From Melioribacter sp. (GTDB lineage: Bacteria; Bacteroidota; Ignavibacteria; Ignavibacteriales; Melioribacteraceae), in the NCBI GenBank assembly GCA_020723965.1, contig DYHW01000007.1:52766-116765 (forward strand): a stretch of 64,000 nt of DNA, in the 5' to 3' direction. The position numbers and the translations under genes are program-made. Shown one piece after another: positions 16,725 to 25,144 of the stretch (positions are counted from its first letter, which is position 1; the number at the start of each line of letters is the position of its first letter). The notes beneath the pieces were generated by a model that was not told where the DNA came from, did no database searches, and worked only from the letters and a program-made list of their open reading frames with translations.

Positions 16725-17398
16725 AAAAAGAAAAAACTCTTTTGCAGGAATTTGTTAAAGGTATTGACGAAATCAATCCGGTAATGAAACAAGCTTTAGG
16801 TCTATGCCCCACACTTGCCGTTACTGTTTCTGCAATAAACGGTATTGCAATGGCTCTTGCAACAACTTTTGTGTTGATGTTCTCTAGCTTGATGATATCA
16901 ATTATCAGAAAACTTATTCCTTCTCAAGTTAGAATTGCATCATACATTGTTATCATTGCAACGTTTGTAACTATTGCAGATCTGGTTATGAAAGCGAAAT
17001 TTCCTGCAATGAGCAAGGCTTTAGGACCTTTTGTTCCTTTGATTGTTGTAAATTGTTTAATACTTGGGAGAGCAGAGGCATTTGCTTCAAAAAATAATCC
17101 ACTCAAAGCTCTTTTTGATGCACTCGGAAATGGTGCCGGATTTTTAATCGTTCTTTTTATTATGGGAAGTATAAGAGAACTATTCGGATCAAGAACAATT
17201 CTCGGTTTTCATATTTTGCCTCATTCTTTTGAACCGATGTTGATTATGATTCTGCCCGCAGGCGCATTTATAACTTTGGGTTTATTGATGGGATTTAAGA
17301 ATGCTTACACAGAACGCGTTAAAAGAAAGGAAAGAGAAGATATTGTGAAAAATTATAGAGCCGTTTCAAAACTTGAATCGACTAATCAAGGACTTTGA
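16721..17398 (+). CDS. rnfE: Rnf electron transport complex subunit E
   Basis: This 225-residue NqrD/RnfE-family protein has six predicted membrane segments and the family signatures ALGLCPTLAVT and PLIVVNCLILGRAEAFA. Together with RnfA it builds the inverted-repeat membrane pair that binds an iron-sulfur centre in the membrane. It overlaps rnfG by four bases and ends two bases before the preferred rnfA ATG. Confidence 0.95.
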   Translation: MKKEKTLLQEFVKGIDEINPVMKQALGLCPTLAVTVSAINGIAMALATTFVLMFSSLMISIIRKLIPSQVRIASYIVIIATFVTIADLVMKAKFPAMSKALGPFVPLIVVNCLILGRAEAFASKNNPLKALFDALGNGAGFLIVLFIMGSIRELFGSRTILGFHILPHSFEPMLIMILPAGAFITLGLLMGFKNAYTERVKRKEREDIVKNYRAVSKLESTNQGL

Positions 17399-17400
17399 GT

Positions 17401-17973
17401 ATGGAACTGTTAATTATTTTTTTATCGGCGTCAATTGTAAATAATTTTGTTCTCTCTTACTTTTTAGGAATTTGTCCTTTTATCGGAGTATCGAACAAAA
17501 TTTCTTCCGCCTTTTCGATGGGGCTTGCAACAACATTTGTTATGGTTCTTTCTGCAACTGTAAGCTGGCTTTTGTTCAATATGATTTTGGTTCCTTACAA
17601 TTTAGAGTTTTTACAGATACCATCATTTATATTAGTTATCGCATCGCTGGTACAATTTGTTGAGATGGTGATAAAAAAAGTTTCTCAGCCAATATACCGT
17701 GCGCTTGGTATTTTTCTTCCGCTTATAACTACCAACTGTGCTATTCTTGGCTTAGCGCTTTTAATTTCAATGAGAGAATATTCATTTTTAGAAAGTATTT
17801 TCTTTGCGCTCGGAGCAGGCATTGGTTTTATCTTTGCATTGATGATTATGGCTGGAATACGTGAAGAGTTAGAATTAACAGATGTTCCGAAACCATTCCG
17901 CGGCGCACCAATAACTTTAATAACAGCCGGCTTGCTTGCTCTTGCTTTTATGGGCTTCGCCGGAATGATTTAA
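17401..17973 (+). CDS. rnfA: Rnf electron transport complex subunit A
   Basis: This NqrE/RnfA-family membrane protein of about 190 residues has the motifs NNFVLSYFLGICPFIGVS and ITTNCAILG, each with a conserved Cys expected to bind the intramembrane iron-sulfur centre shared with RnfE. The ATG at 17401 is preferred over the TTG at 17395, which would overlap the rnfE stop. A truncated palindromic repeat of the TTTGTAGAG type follows the stop. Confidence 0.95.
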   Translation: MELLIIFLSASIVNNFVLSYFLGICPFIGVSNKISSAFSMGLATTFVMVLSATVSWLLFNMILVPYNLEFLQIPSFILVIASLVQFVEMVIKKVSQPIYRALGIFLPLITTNCAILGLALLISMREYSFLESIFFALGAGIGFIFALMIMAGIREELELTDVPKPFRGAPITLITAGLLALAFMGFAGMI

Positions 17974-17979
17974 TTTTTA

Positions 17980-18004
17980 TTTGTAGAGACGCGATGTATC
18001 GCAG
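17980..18004. repeat. TTTGTAG-led palindromic repeat, truncated copy
   Basis: The sequence TTTGTAGAGACGCGAT is followed by ATCGC. The inner arms GCGAT and ATCGC pair, while the outer right arm is missing. It shares its leader with the elements at 19062-19088 and 56781-56809. Confidence 0.5.
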
Positions 18005-18032
18005 TTCCTCATAAATGCTGGCTCTAAAAAAC

Positions 18033-19013
18033 ATGAATCAAAAAATCGCATTCATATTTCTTATTTCACTGCTGATGATTTCCTGCAGCAGCGAAAAAAA
18101 TACAATCAAGCGCGCTACAATTTCTATGGGCAGTACTGTAGAAATTCAAGTGCGCGGAGTAAATGAGGTTGCCGCCAATAAGGCAATCAATGCTGCATTT
18201 GCAGAAGTAAACCGGTTAGATACTCTTTTCTCTACTTACCTAACCGGTAACCCGATGTGGATGATAAACAACACTGATGCCGATGAAATAATGGTCAGCC
18301 AAGAAATGTTTTACATGCTTAAAAAGTGCAGTGAACTGTGGAATATGTCGGAAGGGTCTTTCGATCCTGCTATCGGAAAACTAATTGATGCCGTCGGATT
18401 TGAAAAAGGAGAACCAGCTCTTCCTTCACACAAAGAAATTAAAGAAGCTCTCGGAAAAGTTGGATGGAAGCATATTAAGCTGCGCGAACCAAATGTTTTA
18501 ATCAAACCGAAAAAAATCAAAATAAATTTTAATGCCATCGTTCCGGGTTATGCGGCTGATCAAATTGCAAATCTTTTATCTAATTACGGCATAAAAGAAT
18601 TTCTTGTAAATGTTGGAGGAGAAATTTTTGCACGCGGAAAAAACTGGAGCATCGGCATTCAGCATCCGAGAAAACAAAACAAGCTGCTTAACGTAATAAA
18701 TGTTAACGGATATGGCGTTGCAACATCGGGAGATTATGAACGCTATTTCAAAAAGGATGGAAAACGATATGCGCACATTTTCAATCCGGTAACTGGTTAT
18801 CCTGCAAACGAGTGTGAAGCCGTTACGATCATTGCAAAAGACGCTCTTACTGCAGATGCGCTTTCAACTGGTATTTTTGTGCTCGGACCGAAAAATGGAA
18901 TAGAACTGATAGAAAAACTTTTTAATGTAGAAGGAATAATTGTTGATACAACAGGAACAATTCATCAATCATCAGGGTTTAGAAAATTTATATCAACAAG
19001 TAACATCAAATAA
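18033..19013 (+). CDS. apbE: FAD:protein FMN transferase (ApbE)
   Basis: This lipoprotein of about 326 residues has a type-II signal peptide ending in the lipobox-like LLMISC. ApbE transfers FMN from FAD to threonine in RnfD and RnfG. Visible family motifs include MGSTVEIQV, an LIDAVGFEKG segment, GGEIFARG and a C-terminal TADALSTGIFVLG. Its place between rnfA and rnfB supports a dedicated role in Rnf flavinylation. I use the ATG at 18033 because it gives a standard signal peptide; the ATG at 18015 adds six residues. Confidence 0.94.
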   Translation: MNQKIAFIFLISLLMISCSSEKNTIKRATISMGSTVEIQVRGVNEVAANKAINAAFAEVNRLDTLFSTYLTGNPMWMINNTDADEIMVSQEMFYMLKKCSELWNMSEGSFDPAIGKLIDAVGFEKGEPALPSHKEIKEALGKVGWKHIKLREPNVLIKPKKIKINFNAIVPGYAADQIANLLSNYGIKEFLVNVGGEIFARGKNWSIGIQHPRKQNKLLNVINVNGYGVATSGDYERYFKKDGKRYAHIFNPVTGYPANECEAVTIIAKDALTADALSTGIFVLGPKNGIELIEKLFNVEGIIVDTTGTIHQSSGFRKFISTSNIK

Positions 19014-19019
19014 TCCAAA

Positions 19020-19088
19020 GGTTTGATAAATCAAACCCATGCGAGGAAACGTAAATTAAAAATGTAGGGGTTTCATTCATGAAACCCG
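19020..19088. repeat. two palindromic elements before rnfB
   Basis: The first has arms GGTTTGAT and ATCAAACC around a two-base loop, near 19020-19037. The second has arms GGGTTTCAT and ATGAAACCC around two bases, within about 19068-19088, and is led by AATGTAGG. They belong to the variable-arm palindrome family noted in the findings. Confidence 0.6.
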
Positions 19089-19146
19089 CAAAACTTTAGC
19101 CAAGCGAAAAATAAAAAAAATAGTTATTCATCGAGGAAGTTATAAA

Positions 19147-19965
19147 ATGGGACTGGAAATTATTATTGCAATTGCAACTATGGGTGGATTGGGATTTATT
19201 TTTGCAGGCGGACTTGCATTTGCAGATAAAAAATTGCGCGTTGAAGAAAATCCGCTCATCAATACAGTAAATGAATTATTGCCAAACGCTAATTGCGGCG
19301 CTTGCGGATTTGCCGGCTGTTACGATTTTGCAGTTAAAGTTGTCGAAGGCAAAGCTGTTCCGAGCGGCTGCCCCGTTAGTGGAAATGAAACGTCTATACA
19401 TATTTCAGATGCTTTAGGAATTGAGGCGGGCAATTCTGTTAAAATGATTCCTGTAATTTTATGCCGCGGTGGCAGCAGCGAAGCAGTTAATAAAATTGCT
19501 GAGTATAACGGACCGTTAAGCTGTAAAGCAATGGCTATTGTTTCTGGCGGAGATAAATTATGTTATTACGGCTGCTCGGGAGGCGGCGACTGTTCTTCGG
19601 TCTGTCCGTTTGGAGCTATGTTGATGAATGGAAATGGACTCCCAGAAGTAATGGAAAAACTTTGTACCGGCTGCGGTATTTGCGTTAAAGCTTGCCCCAG
19701 AAATATTATCGAAATGCATCCCGTTGATAGAAATGTTTTTGTGTTTTGCAAAAACCAAGATGATCCGAAACGCTCGAAAGAAGTCTGTTCGGTTGCATGT
19801 ATCGGTTGTGGAATTTGCGCGCGGAAATCCGATGGTGGCGTTGAGATGATAAATAATCTTGGCATAATCAAGTACGAAAAATTTGATGAATCAAAAATTT
19901 CTTTTGAAAAATGTTCTACCGGCGCAATTAGAAAAATCAGATATAAAGAAATTTCGGTTAATTGA
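19147..19965 (+). CDS. rnfB: Rnf electron transport complex subunit B
   Basis: This 272-residue protein has one N-terminal membrane helix. The first [4Fe-4S] domain has the NCGACGFAGC motif plus a later Cys (SGCPV). Ferredoxin-type clusters follow: CSSVCP with upstream cysteines, CTGCGICVKACP, and a further four-cysteine set CSVACIGCGIC near residues 216-226. RnfB takes electrons from ferredoxin. It is separated from rnfA by apbE and two palindromic repeats, so it may have its own expression signal. Its stop overlaps the next ATG (TGATG). Confidence 0.93.
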   Translation: MGLEIIIAIATMGGLGFIFAGGLAFADKKLRVEENPLINTVNELLPNANCGACGFAGCYDFAVKVVEGKAVPSGCPVSGNETSIHISDALGIEAGNSVKMIPVILCRGGSSEAVNKIAEYNGPLSCKAMAIVSGGDKLCYYGCSGGGDCSSVCPFGAMLMNGNGLPEVMEKLCTGCGICVKACPRNIIEMHPVDRNVFVFCKNQDDPKRSKEVCSVACIGCGICARKSDGGVEMINNLGIIKYEKFDESKISFEKCSTGAIRKIRYKEISVN

Positions 19966-20408
19966 TGGAAAGCAAAATGTTGGTTGAAAAAGGTGTTGTT
20001 GTTTCTGTTAGCAAAGAAATTGCAGAAATTGAAATTTCGCGAAGCGATAATTGCCACAATTGTTCGGCGCACCTATTTTGTAATCCATCCAAAAATAATT
20101 CTAAAATTTTAAAAGCGGTAAATACATTTGGCGCGCTTTTGGGGGATGAAGTAAAAATTGAAATAGAAGAGAAAGCGGTGCTTACTGCCTCCTTCCAAAT
20201 GTACGGGGTTCCTATTCTTCTTCTCTTAATTGGAGTGCTTCTTGGCAATTTTATTTTTTCGGAATATACACTCACCGAATTTTATGCTTTTTTATTCAGC
20301 ATCGCGTTAATAGCTATCTATTATATAGTATCTTTTACAATTGGCAAATCGGCAAAGAAAGAGACCCTTCCCAAAATAATTTTTGTTAAGCGCTCATCAA
20401 ACAATTAG
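19965..20408 (+). CDS. RseC/MucC-family membrane protein
   Basis: This protein of about 147 residues begins with a small beta domain carrying a Cys cluster (CHNCSAHLFC), followed by two membrane helices. That layout is the RseC family, which in gamma-proteobacteria works with Rsx/Rnf in reducing SoxR. Its position as the last gene of the rnf cluster fits a role tied to Rnf assembly or redox state. The start overlaps the rnfB stop; an ATG at 19977 is an alternative. Confidence 0.85.
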   Translation: MESKMLVEKGVVVSVSKEIAEIEISRSDNCHNCSAHLFCNPSKNNSKILKAVNTFGALLGDEVKIEIEEKAVLTASFQMYGVPILLLLIGVLLGNFIFSEYTLTEFYAFLFSIALIAIYYIVSFTIGKSAKKETLPKIIFVKRSSNN

Positions 20409-20674
20409 CCAGTAATAGTAGCAACGGCAATTTAAAAATTAGATTAGCATACATTTGCCTCTGGAGAGAAAATTTCTCTTTACATACAACTAGAATCATA
20501 TAGAAAAATGGAAATGAAATATTCTATGAATAACATTAACTTGTATTGTGTGGATCATTAAATATCTGCGACAGGCATGTTCAATGCATGGAAAAATCAC
20601 AGCTTAAAGTGCAGAAAGCCGCATGCAAGCGACAAAAATAATTTTATGAACTAAAATTTTATAAGAACAGTTTA

Positions 20675-21733
20675 ATGAAAACAACTCAACCCAAGTTAAT
20701 GATCTATGGCGCTAACGGTTATTCTGCGCGTTTGATAATTGACGAGCTGATTAAGAAAAACATCAAACCGATTTTAGCCGGAAGAAACGAAGCCGCATTA
20801 AAACAACTTGCCGATAAATACGACTGCGATTATAAGTCTTTTGACCTTTCGGAAGATGAAAAAGTAAATGTCGCGCTCGAAGGAGTTCACACGGTTTTAA
20901 ATTGCGCAGGCCCTTTTAAATACACGGCAAAAGATTTAATTGATGCATGCCTTCGAACCAAAACAAATTATCTCGATATCACGGGCGAGATTCCGGTTTT
21001 ACATCTTGCATTCTCTCACAATCAAAAAGCGAAAGAGAATGGTATTGTCATTTTACCAAGCGTTGGTTTCGATATCATTCCAACAGATTGTCTTGCCAAA
21101 CGTTTGAGCGAACAAATGCCAGATGCCGCTCATCTTAAACTTGGTCTTATTAACAAACGAGGAAAAATTTCTCGAGGAACATTGCTTACTACTCTTGAAT
21201 TTCTTGGCGGGAACGGCAAAGTTAGACGTCATGGGAAATTGACTGATTCAAAAATTGGCGAGCTTACAATTGATGTTAAGAATAAAGATTTTTCATTCAG
21301 TGGAATATCAATTCCATGGGGAGATGTTTATTCGTCTTTTCACTCAACCGGAATAGAAAATGCTGAAGTCTATCTCGCAACGCCGAAAATAATCGTTAGG
21401 TTGAGATTACTTCTTCTGTCCATTCTGAAAATACTAACAATGCAGACTATCAAAAATATTGTTGCAAGCTACATTATGAAAAATATAACAGGTCCGACAA
21501 AAGAAGAACGGGATTCAACTTTAACTTATATATGGGGACGTGTTGAAAATGCAAAAGGGGAGATGATTGAAGAAGTTTATCAGTTCATGGAAGGTTATAA
21601 CTTAACAGCCAAAGGCGCTGCCGAGTGTGCCGAGAGAGTTTTGAAAAATTCTCTTCAGCCCGGAACTTATACTCCTTCGCTTGCATTTGGCAGTGAGTTT
21701 ATGAACTTGTTTGTAATAAAGAGAATTGTTTAG
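20675..21733 (+). CDS. saccharopine dehydrogenase-like / trans-acting enoyl reductase family protein
   Basis: This 352-residue protein has a Rossmann start (MIYGANGYSARLIIDEL), an LAGRNEAALKQLA segment and LNCAGPFKYTA, as in saccharopine dehydrogenase-like oxidoreductases related to trans-acting enoyl reductases. The substrate cannot be told. It is monocistronic: 266 bases without a gene lie upstream (20409-20674, no recognised signal), and the MORN-repeat gene faces it from the other strand. Confidence 0.8.
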   Translation: MKTTQPKLMIYGANGYSARLIIDELIKKNIKPILAGRNEAALKQLADKYDCDYKSFDLSEDEKVNVALEGVHTVLNCAGPFKYTAKDLIDACLRTKTNYLDITGEIPVLHLAFSHNQKAKENGIVILPSVGFDIIPTDCLAKRLSEQMPDAAHLKLGLINKRGKISRGTLLTTLEFLGGNGKVRRHGKLTDSKIGELTIDVKNKDFSFSGISIPWGDVYSSFHSTGIENAEVYLATPKIIVRLRLLLLSILKILTMQTIKNIVASYIMKNITGPTKEERDSTLTYIWGRVENAKGEMIEEVYQFMEGYNLTAKGAAECAERVLKNSLQPGTYTPSLAFGSEFMNLFVIKRIV

Positions 21734-21739
21734 TTCAGC

Positions 21740-21822
21740 TTCTTGATCGTGATCTTATTCTTACTCTTCTGTAAAAGAATAAGATAAGAATTAAGATTAT
21801 GAATAAGATTAAGAAGATCAAA
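21740..21822. repeat. A/T-rich hexamer-like inverted repeat between convergent genes
   Basis: CTTCTTGATC near 21740 and GATTAAGAAGATC near 21808, together with repeated TTATTCTTA/TAAGAATAA words, make a long imperfect hairpin between two convergent genes. It could act as a bidirectional terminator, although it has no G+C-rich core. Confidence 0.45.
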
Positions 21823-23100
21823 TTACTTTACTAATTCACCTTCTCTGTATTCAGCTTCCTTTATTATTTTTCCGTTCTCATCATAAGAAAAGATTTTTCC
21901 GTTGAGCAAATTGTTCTGATAAACGAAGAAATCAGAGATGGTTCCATTTTTGTGATAAAATTTTACAATTCCGTTTTTAAGCCCGCTATAGTAATCTTCT
22001 TCGGCTGCAAGCGCGCCGTTCTTAAAATAAAATTTAACTATTCCCTCAAGTTTATCATTGCGGTAGAATCGATCCGATTCCATTTCTCCAGTAATATGAA
22101 AAGTCTTTGCTGCTCCATCCCGCAAATTGTTCACATAATTTTCTTCTGAAATTTTGATCCCTTCTTTGTTGAATTTAATTGACAAACCATTTCTCATTCC
22201 GTTCATGAAATTGGCAATCTCTGCTAATGTTCCACCGTCATGATAAAATTTACATTCTCCTTCAAGTAAACCACTTTTATATTTTAGTACTGCTTTTAGA
22301 AATCCGCTGTTGTAAAATTCTTTGATCATTCCGTCAAGCTTTCCTTCGCGGAATGCGACTTGCTTTTTCAAGGTGCCCTCATCGTAATATTCATCAAAAT
22401 TTTCTTCAATTTTGCTCACTTTAGCCCCGTATTCGTAACGCTCGCGTTTGATGATCTGCCCATTTTCATATCTTTCGATCACTTTTATTTTTCCGTCAGG
22501 ATAATAGAAATATGAAATGCCATCCAGCAGATCGTTTTTATAATTTGCTTCCAGAGCTACGGCGCCAAAGTCATAATATACTCGGCTAATTCCTTCGAGC
22601 TTATCGTTTCGATAATTCCTTTCCACCTCAACTTTTCCATTTTCGAAAAATATTTTTGAAACGTCGTTTAATTTTCCATTTCTGTAACTCCATATAGCTT
22701 GGAGATTTCCATTTTTATAATAAGTATTGCTGAAACCTTCTTGAAGATCGTTCTCGTAATTTGGTTCGGCCCAAAGTTCACCGGTTTCATAGTACCACTT
22801 TGATTTGCCTTCAAGTTTTCCGTTGATGTAATTCCATTCCATACTTTTTGTGCCGTCTTCAAAATACCATGTGGAAATTCCCTCTTCTTTTCCGTTTTGA
22901 TAAAACCATTCTTTCCAAAGCTGTCCGCTCTCATAAAATTCTTTATAAATTCCTTCGCGCACTCCGTTAAGGTAAATCCCCTCCGATTTCAGCTTTCCGC
23001 TCTTGTAGTACTCGCGTTTTATTTCTGGTTGTTGCGCCAAACACAGATTAAGTTGGAACAGAAAAAAAAGAATAAATAATGTTTTCAGATGTTTTATCAT
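21823..23100 (-). CDS. MORN-variant (YwqK-type) repeat protein, secreted
   Basis: This 425-residue protein starts with a Sec signal peptide ending near CLAQ. It then consists almost entirely of MORN-2/YwqK repeats of about 22-24 residues (the form GxLKxExxYxNGxxEGxxKxFYxxG), about seventeen copies. Some database families label these as YwqK antitoxins, but with a signal peptide and no toxin neighbour an antitoxin role is not supported here. It is probably a periplasmic or surface repeat protein. The gene is alone and convergent with its left neighbour. Confidence 0.82.
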   Translation of the reverse strand: MIKHLKTLFILFFLFQLNLCLAQQPEIKREYYKSGKLKSEGIYLNGVREGIYKEFYESGQLWKEWFYQNGKEEGISTWYFEDGTKSMEWNYINGKLEGKSKWYYETGELWAEPNYENDLQEGFSNTYYKNGNLQAIWSYRNGKLNDVSKIFFENGKVEVERNYRNDKLEGISRVYYDFGAVALEANYKNDLLDGISYFYYPDGKIKVIERYENGQIIKRERYEYGAKVSKIEENFDEYYDEGTLKKQVAFREGKLDGMIKEFYNSGFLKAVLKYKSGLLEGECKFYHDGGTLAEIANFMNGMRNGLSIKFNKEGIKISEENYVNNLRDGAAKTFHITGEMESDRFYRNDKLEGIVKFYFKNGALAAEEDYYSGLKNGIVKFYHKNGTISDFFVYQNNLLNGKIFSYDENGKIIKEAEYREGELVK

Positions 23101-23253
23101 TGTTCTATAGAATTAACTTGTTCGAAAATAACAAATCAAGATCAATTCTTCCTTTTCTGAGCGGACTAATGAAAGATTATCGAGCTATAAAACATAGCTG
23201 TTAAAAAATAATATGAAATGAAGAAGAGTTGATTAAATTTGACTTAATAAAAA

Positions 23254-23667
23254 ATGGGATATGCAATGTTTAAGACAAAAGTAAAAGTATATTTCTACGA
23301 TGCCGATCCTGCGGGGATAATATTTTACGCCAGCTTGTTTAAATTTGTTCATGCCGCATACGAAGATTTTATGAGAAGTCTTTCCACAGAACGGAACTTT
23401 TTCTTTGACCGCGATTACATTTTGCCAATTATGCACGCTGAGGCAGATTATGTGAAGCCAATTAAAGTAGCCGATGAATTACGCGTTGAGGTAATTGTTA
23501 GCTCTTTAAGAAATTCTTCATTCGAACTGAGCTATAAATTTTATAAAGACGATAATCAATTTGCAGCGCTTGCAAAAACAGTTCATGTTTGTGTACTAAA
23601 GGAAAAATTTGAAAAGATTGAACTGCCGAAAGATCTTTATGAAAAGCTTAAGCTCAGCGTAAGTTAA
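23254..23667 (+). CDS. hot-dog thioesterase, probable DHNA-CoA hydrolase (MenI-like)
   Basis: This 137-residue hot-dog protein has the 4-hydroxybenzoyl-CoA thioesterase signature YFYDADPAGIIFYASLF, whose Asp is catalytic. MenI hydrolyses 1,4-dihydroxy-2-naphthoyl-CoA, a step otherwise missing from the adjacent men cluster, so this gene most likely fills it. It is convergent with menE and overlaps its end by 14 bases. An in-frame ATG at 23266 (MFKTKV) is an equally plausible start. Confidence 0.78.
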   Translation: MGYAMFKTKVKVYFYDADPAGIIFYASLFKFVHAAYEDFMRSLSTERNFFFDRDYILPIMHAEADYVKPIKVADELRVEVIVSSLRNSSFELSYKFYKDDNQFAALAKTVHVCVLKEKFEKIELPKDLYEKLKLSVS

Positions 23668-25144
23668 GTTTTTTGAAAAGTTCAGTGCGCTTAACTTTAC
23701 CTAATTCCGATTTAGGTATTTCATCAACAAAGTAAAACCGTTTTGGAATTTTATAACCAGCGATCTTTTTTTTAAGAAAGTTTTTTATCTCTTCTTCGTT
23801 CATTTGTTTTGAGACAACCGCTGCGCAAACCATTTGTCCCCACGTTTCATCTTTTATTGCGAACACAAAGGAATCAATAATTTTAGGATGTGATTTAATT
23901 GCAAATTCCACTTCGTAAGCGCTAACATTTTCCCCGCCGGTGATAATGAGGTCTTCTCTGCGGGCTTCAACGTGAAGATATCCTTCGCTGTCTAACCATC
24001 CGTAATCACCTGTATAATACCAGCCATTTTTTAGTTTGTCCTCTGTCGTCAATCGATCGTTGTAGTATTCTTTGAATAAGGATTTACTGGAAACAACAAT
24101 TTCTCCGATCTCTCCAGTTTTGCATAAAACATCTTTGCTGAAGCTGCTCATACTCTTGTTCATGATCTTAATCTTGTTCATCCCCAACACTTTCCCGGCA
24201 GAGTCTGGTCTATGTTTTATTTCATTTGGAAAAAGAGCGGTTATCATCGAACATGATTCAGTTGAGCCGTAAACTTTTACGATAGGATAACCTTTCCCCA
24301 TTGCATTAAGACAAAGCTGTTTTTCTGATGGACCGCCGCCGAGGAAAACATATTTTAATTTCTGATCGGGCTGAATGGGTTCATCTAGAAAACGCTGAAG
24401 AGTAGTTGAGACAAGTGAAATATGTGTTGGATGAAATTGTTGGACGGATAAAATAAGCTCTTCATATTTTAGCGAGTTGGGAAATAGAACGGACGACCCG
24501 GCTAATAATGAACGAACCAAGATCATAAATCCGCCGATATGATAAAGTGGAAGCGATGCAAGCCAAATATCGTCGTTCAATAAATTTACAAACGAATCGG
24601 TTGATTTAACGCTTTCAAGCAAACTTTGAAATGTATGTACTACAGCTTTTGATTTTCCGCTGCTGCCTGAAGTGAACATGATTAAAGCTGAATGCTGAAT
24701 GCTGAATGCTGAATGTTGAATATAGGATTTCGTGTTTAGTAATTGGGCGCTGGTGTTTTTTTTTATGAAGACCGCGTTCTGAAAGTTCAGCGGCTTGAAC
24801 TGCCTTTTAAAATTCTCATCTATGATCAATAATTTTATTTCTGCTTGACTAATCTGCATTTGAATTTCTTCAACTGTGTTACGCGTATTGAGTGGAACAG
24901 GAACAGCGCCTATTATCCACAGTGCGTTTACAATCGCAAAGAATTCGTATTTATGCCCGAATAAAATTCCAACATTATCTTTTTCTTTTATGCCAAGTCC
25001 TCTCAAATAACCCGCGGCAATTAAACATTCTTCCAAAAGTTCTTTGCATGATATTTTTTTTTCTGGCGTAATAACAGCAGTATTGTTTTTGTGTAGAGCG
25101 GATAGCTCTATCAGCCAGTGATTTGTATTTCTAATGGTTATCAT
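23654..25144 (-). CDS. menE: o-succinylbenzoate--CoA ligase
   Basis: This 496-residue acyl-adenylate-forming enzyme has the P-loop FTSGSSGKSK at about 157-166, a YGSTES motif, a TGDYG motif and a C-terminal lysine in KSELGKVKR. Identification as MenE comes from the surrounding men genes. It converts o-succinylbenzoate to its CoA ester. Just before the P-loop, residues 142-153 (IQHSAFSIQHSA) are encoded by tandem GCTGAAT heptamers, an in-frame repeat insertion. Its ATG overlaps the menC stop by four bases. It is the last gene of the leftward men operon. Confidence 0.92.
   Translation of the reverse strand: MITIRNTNHWLIELSALHKNNTAVITPEKKISCKELLEECLIAAGYLRGLGIKEKDNVGILFGHKYEFFAIVNALWIIGAVPVPLNTRNTVEEIQMQISQAEIKLLIIDENFKRQFKPLNFQNAVFIKKNTSAQLLNTKSYIQHSAFSIQHSALIMFTSGSSGKSKAVVHTFQSLLESVKSTDSFVNLLNDDIWLASLPLYHIGGFMILVRSLLAGSSVLFPNSLKYEELILSVQQFHPTHISLVSTTLQRFLDEPIQPDQKLKYVFLGGGPSEKQLCLNAMGKGYPIVKVYGSTESCSMITALFPNEIKHRPDSAGKVLGMNKIKIMNKSMSSFSKDVLCKTGEIGEIVVSSKSLFKEYYNDRLTTEDKLKNGWYYTGDYGWLDSEGYLHVEARREDLIITGGENVSAYEVEFAIKSHPKIIDSFVFAIKDETWGQMVCAAVVSKQMNEEEIKNFLKKKIAGYKIPKRFYFVDEIPKSELGKVKRTELFKKLNLR
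24687..24721. repeat. GCTGAAT heptamer tandem repeat inside menE
   Basis: Four perfect GCTGAAT units are followed by one GTTGAAT unit (24687-24721). Three heptamers equal seven codons, so the array reads in frame as a repeated (F/I)QHSA peptide within MenE, directly before the nucleotide-binding P-loop. Confidence 0.92.

Noticed and set aside
21823..23100. Toxin-antitoxin system based on the YwqK label
   Set aside because: The protein has a signal peptide and many MORN repeats and no toxin gene lies beside it.
24130..24180. A second repeat insertion in menE (Lys/Ile/Asn/Met-rich segment)
   Set aside because: The DNA resembles A/T-rich hexamer repeats seen at 21740-21822, but the protein segment is also close to the normal length and pattern of the family, so insertion is not demonstrated.
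24687..24721. CRISPR-like short repeat
   Set aside because: The units are seven-base head-to-tail copies without spacers and lie inside a coding gene.
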